From Coffea arabica (Eukaryota; Streptophyta; Magnoliopsida; Gentianales; Rubiaceae): a stretch of DNA of 64,000 nucleotides. This document shows positions 60,039-64,000 of the stretch, one piece after another. A program made the position numbers and the translations under genes. The DNA is taken from the NCBI RefSeq assembly GCF_036785885.1, contig NC_092323.1, positions 4,752,501 through 4,816,500 on the forward strand, read 5' to 3'. The first letter of the stretch is position 1. The number at the start of each line of letters is the position of its first letter. Under the pieces are notes generated by a model. That model saw only the letters and a list, made by a program, of their open reading frames with translations. It ran no database searches and was not told where the DNA came from.

Positions 60039-62815
60039 TTGCCTGATGTACATGTGGCAGAATCATCTTACTTATAAAACAGTTCAAAGGCCGTAACAGG
60101 ACTTTTTTGTGTAGTGATAAACAGAAACTAGGTTTCAAGAATCTGGTCCATTATTGGTTGACAAAGCTGCTCCCTGTCATGGGTGGATAAGAGTCACATT
60201 AGCTTGCAGACTATGCTCAGAAATTCTTGGGCAATTTTGCTTACAGATAAACGAGAGGAAACTGTATATAACATAGATTAGGATATCATAGGTAACAATC
60301 TTCTAATAATTAAACTTACCTGTAAAAAGTGATCCAGAACAAAGTAGTTTCAGCTTGAGTCCGATATGGCCTGATAAAGTAGGTTCACATTTGTATTTGT
60401 ATAATTCTGTTAGCTTTCTCGGCTGTCTAGTTCTTCTTCTATCTAGTGGCATCATCGAGATGATTCTGGATGTATGGGTATTTGATGTATTAAAGTTTTA
60501 TTTTTTCTTTTTTGAACACAGATTGCAGCAGAAGCTGTATGTATGCATGATTTCTTCAAATAAAGATAAAAGATTATCTTAGGTCTCCTTCCCATATTCG
60601 GGAATAAGAATTTGACTTTATTTGTTTATCATGGTTTTGTTATGGCGATGAATAGTTATACCCCTAAAAGGAAAATCGCTGGCTGTTCATTATCTGCTTG
60701 ATGTTGCCATCTGAATCGGCCTTGAGTCATTAAAAAATACAAAGTGAAATAACTTTAAATAATTTGTGCTCACACCACAAACACAATCAGTCGAGACTCT
60801 AATTAAGAAAAAGTATTACAACTACACTTTTCGGATGGTCAAGCTGGATCTGATTTTCCTTTCTTTATTATCTTTTTATTACTCTTTTTCAAGTATGAAA
60901 ATGTGCTAAAACGTTCATTTGATCTAGATAAATGTGTCTCTCCTCTAGTCTCTTACACAATTCAATTGGTTTCTCTTTCCTTGTAAAAATAGGATAGTAT
61001 AGAATTAGGAGTGTCAGAGAATCAATCAAATTAATAACCCGACAAAACATGCTTGCTTCCATCGTCAGTCTCACTACCTCTCATTTCACTTTAGAAACCC
61101 TCTTTTTCACTGTCTATTTTTTTTAGATCATCTCACCTAAATTGAGTGTTCGATTGAGTTCAAGATCGAGTTTAAATATGCTTGAGTTAAAAAAATGCAT
61201 GTTCAATAAGTTCGAACTCGAGTACATACCTATCGAGGATCGAGTTCGAGTTCAAGTAAAGTGACGTTCGAGGTCGAACCGATAGATTACACCGTTGCTG
61301 ATTGACCGGAAAAAAAAATATATATGAACATGTGCTTATCACTACACGCATGAATGTGAAACGGTTATAAGTTGGGTTTAGACGAAGCTCCTCTTTCTCA
61401 TTCGGGAGAATCGGGACAACAGCAACACAGCAATTTATTACTACTATTTTGGGAATTTGGTTGTTTGAACTCGAAAAGTTAATGTTAGCAGACCAGGAAA
61501 AAAAAAATATATATATATATATTTTTTTTTTGGTGCGCATGCGCGGCTTTACACTCCTATACCTTGAGATTCACCAAATTCTTACTAGATTCTTAAGTTT
61601 CGCTAGAGGGGCTTTGAGGAGGTGAAAAGACAAATAGATAAAAAGTCCCTGGAATCCGTCCAGAATGTCCAGCACCAACCATTGACACCAGAACATAAAT
61701 TGTACCAAGGACCAGAATAAATACGAGAACAGAGCATCCTTGGCATTGAGAAGTCTATTTGATGGTGAAGGCTGAAGCTTGGATCTTCAACCAAAGTTCA
61801 TCAAACTTTCAAAGGAAAACATTCTAATCTTTCTCCATTTCTCCTCTCCCTATCCTTCCATCCAGACGAGTGGCAGCTATTGTTAGATGTAGAAGAAAAC
61901 CCAATGGTTTTTGGTTGCAGAAAAATGAGCTTATTTCATATATGAACGAATCAGCCTTAGCTCTGTATCATCTTTTGCCTTTCCAGGAGTCTGGTAGGGA
62001 ACAATATCACAGTCAATGAGCATGTAAATGGCTACATAGCCTAAATGCTCTGTGCAGCAGTTCATGGTAAAAAATGGACAAATTTGAATTTAGATGATTA
62101 GGACTAGATGTTGAACACTATTTTCAAAAAGTGATAAAATTTGTCATGTTTTTGCAATTTGTTCTTTTATTGTCAACATTTGTTGCTTTAACGTCTAACA
62201 GTATCTATTGTGCTAGCTCTTGAGCTGCCCAAGTATATAGTGTCATAACTAGAAGAGAGATGCCCGATACAGGTGCCACGAAAATGCTACTGCAGAAAAA
62301 AACAAACCCTATACCACCTGTACAATCAAGAACATATAATAGTTTTGGGACGATGCAAATTTTTGGCTGTGGGAGGCCAATTCGCTCCAAATAGATGGCA
62401 AGATCTAATTTACGACCACCAAATATTTAGGAGTCCATCTACACATTTGGGTCCTCGATAGGCGCAAGTATCATAAAGGTTACGTATCAAAAAGTACAAA
62501 AGTGAGACGGGCCTAAGCAAGCCTTTGACACAAACAATTAAGTAAATCATGAAATCAGAGTTAAGAAACACCAGTTCACTGTTTGTATATAGTGGCCATG
62601 ATCACTACAGTTATCGACATTTCAATTGTCAATCAATAGAGGCCCCCACATCCCTAATAATAACAAAAGGGCAAAACCAAAATACTCTCATCTAAATTGG
62701 CTGTCGTCATTGACTAACCTCCTAAAATAATGCACACTACTACTACTACTACACAAAAGAGACCTCTAGGCAGCAAAAGTAGAGAACTCCTAGGGAACAT
62801 TTAGGGCATGCACTG
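60039..62815. other. Intergenic space between HAC and the right-edge gene (convergent)
   Basis: The first few hundred bases are the HAC 3' flank. At about 61140-61290 there are TCGAGTTCGAG-type words like those inside the hAT-like element at 5345, but I could not find element ends. The last part is the 3' flank of the minus-strand gene at the edge, with a short TAC repeat near 62733. No extra gene is supported. Confidence 0.4.
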
Positions 62816-63436
62816 TCATGTTGTAAGGAAATTCCACACTTTCTTCGCAACGGATACTTCACCAGGGTGATCAAACTCGTCCACCTCATCATCCTCTTCG
62901 TATTCGAGAGGTTGACCTTTGTTCTCCACATATCTGTCCTCTCTCGCCCTTTCTGGGGTCCCATTTACCTCATCCCTCGTATCAAACTCAACTTCAACAG
63001 TGTCACTGACACCATCTTGAGCAACTGTTGCATCTTTTAACTGTCACAAGAGGGTAGAAATGGATCAGTGTTAGCAATAAACGTAACTACAAACTGCATG
63101 TGATCCTCCACATGATCAAATCGATTTTCATCAGGGTTCCTCAATACCCCTCTTACCATTGCTACAAGAAACATATTGAAAGAAAAATGATGGAGAGCCT
63201 GGACAAGTGCCTACAGAAGAAGGTGTGCATAGAAAAGTATAAACAAAATCCTTATCATTCAGTTCCCTACTCCAGAAGGGATTAGGGCTGCCAATTTCCA
63301 TTTTCTCTAAAGCCTATCGGCACTCCAAACATTTCCGGCATCAACACCAAACAGAATTTCCAGTTCATGGCAAACCATCTCAAGGCTTCAAATACATAAT
63401 CTAATGCTCAGCAAGAGTAATGGGTCACGCGCACAC

Positions 63437-63471
<35 letters not shown>

Positions 63472-63744
63472 GGGGGTACCATAACAGGACTGTCTGCTGA
63501 AAACTCATGGGCAGTAGGGATGCTTTTTATCTCACCACCATCTCCTTTAGCACCCTCAGAAGCAGAGCCTGCAGCATCAGAATCTCGAATTTCTTCCACC
63601 GAAATCCCAGCAACTTCAACATTATTGGAACGTGTGGCTTTAGAACCAGTTATTTGTTCTACATGACTACTATGGCCACCAATTTCTCTATCTTTCTCCT
63701 TGCTGGGATCAGACAAGACTCCATTAGCAGCTGCTGCAGCTGCA
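62816..63744 (-). CDS. 3' end of an unrecognised gene, cut by the window edge
   Basis: Two exons on the minus strand can be read: about 63744-63480 and 63040-62816, joined by a GT-AG intron in phase. The visible part is about 163 residues. It starts in an Ala-rich run, continues as a Ser/Glu/Asp-rich, hydrophilic region (for example VEVAGISVEEIRDSDAAG), then an acidic stretch (LEYEEDDEVDEFDHPGE), and ends VAKKVWNFLTT. No domain or membrane segment is visible, and I do not recognise the family. The acceptor at 63744 is the most likely of several CAG choices. Further 5' exons lie beyond the window. Confidence 0.65.
63438..63476. repeat. Compound (GT)n(GA)n microsatellite
   Basis: Alternating GT followed by alternating GA and a short G run, lying in the intron of the right-edge gene just inside its donor site. 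It gives rise to a chance open frame of repeated Arg/Glu codons. Confidence 0.9.
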
Positions 63745-64000
63745 CTGGACCACAACAAATGCCTTTTCAGTATTTAAGATTGATGGTTGAAGGATGAAAC
63801 AAAAGGCAGGGGATGGGGTGTAACACAATGCATGTGAAATAAGAAAGATGGCAAAGAGATGTTATTTGTCATTAAATTAAACTCGTGAATGAAAACTGGT
63901 GGTCCAAAAAACAGGATCTGGAATTCCTGTAGCATCTGGAGTCTAATTTAGTTTTCAAAAGGTCACAAACCAGACACAAATAAATACTATACGTTCAAAT

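Noticed and set aside
61140-61290. Second TCGAG-rich hAT-like element
   Set aside because: The words resemble the 5345 element but no TIR or flanking duplication could be found.
63439-63666. Plus-strand frame starting with a run of Arg/Glu codons
   Set aside because: It comes from the GT/GA microsatellite and the antisense of a real exon.

Overview
The window is plant nuclear DNA, almost certainly from a core eudicot. It is AT-rich, its genes are split by many short GT-AG introns with T-rich 3' ends, the proteins match plant-specific families, and the spaces between genes hold plant-type hAT elements, Helitrons and MITEs. No prokaryotic features (operons, CRISPR, IS elements) are present. 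All gene models below were built by hand: exons were joined only where splice sites, reading phase and family protein sequence agreed. I could not run any search, so family names rest on remembered family sequences.

Layout. (1) 1224-4230, minus: a 350-aa coiled-coil protein with a C-terminal membrane anchor. (2) 4231-7474: intergenic, with a hAT-like element marked by an imperfect 8-bp target duplication. (3) 7475-9656, plus: a cinnamoyl-CoA reductase-like (SNL6-type) SDR in which the catalytic tyrosine position reads leucine. (4) 9844-11420: a non-autonomous Helitron on the minus strand. (5) 12806-16375, plus: a TMEM33/Pom33-family ER membrane protein. (6) 16376-19580: a repeat-rich gap with two Helitron-like 3' ends, each next to a copy of the same 109-bp segment. 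(7) 19581-25019, plus: isoprenylcysteine alpha-carbonyl methylesterase (ICME family). (8) 26023-30584, plus: a GEX3-like beta-propeller membrane protein. (9) 31130-32320: a Tourist-like MITE and a hAT-type element with a perfect 8-bp duplication. (10) 33691-37874, plus: a ZCCHC8-like zinc-knuckle/PSP protein. (11) 39260-44661, minus: 20S proteasome subunit alpha type-2 (235 aa). (12) 44662-51058: a 6-kb repeat zone with MITE ends around an AT-rich minisatellite, plastid-like DNA, a hAT-type element with a perfect 8-bp duplication, and an LTR-like remnant. (13) 51059-60038, plus: a CBP/p300-type histone acetyltransferase, probably HAC2. (14) 62816-63744 and beyond, minus: the 3' end of a gene that leaves the window.

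The genes are ordinary single-copy housekeeping or developmental genes and do not form one pathway. From memory, several neighbours are also neighbours in Arabidopsis: ICMEL2 next to a TMEM33-type gene (At3g02410/At3g02420), and ZCCHC8B next to HAC2 (At1g67210/At1g67220). The window therefore looks like conserved ancestral eudicot gene order. I found no convincing new biological system. The most useful leads are the reductase-like protein without its catalytic Tyr, the reduced N-terminal zinc finger and internal duplication in the HAC protein, two GC-AG introns, and a set of transposons with directly readable ends.
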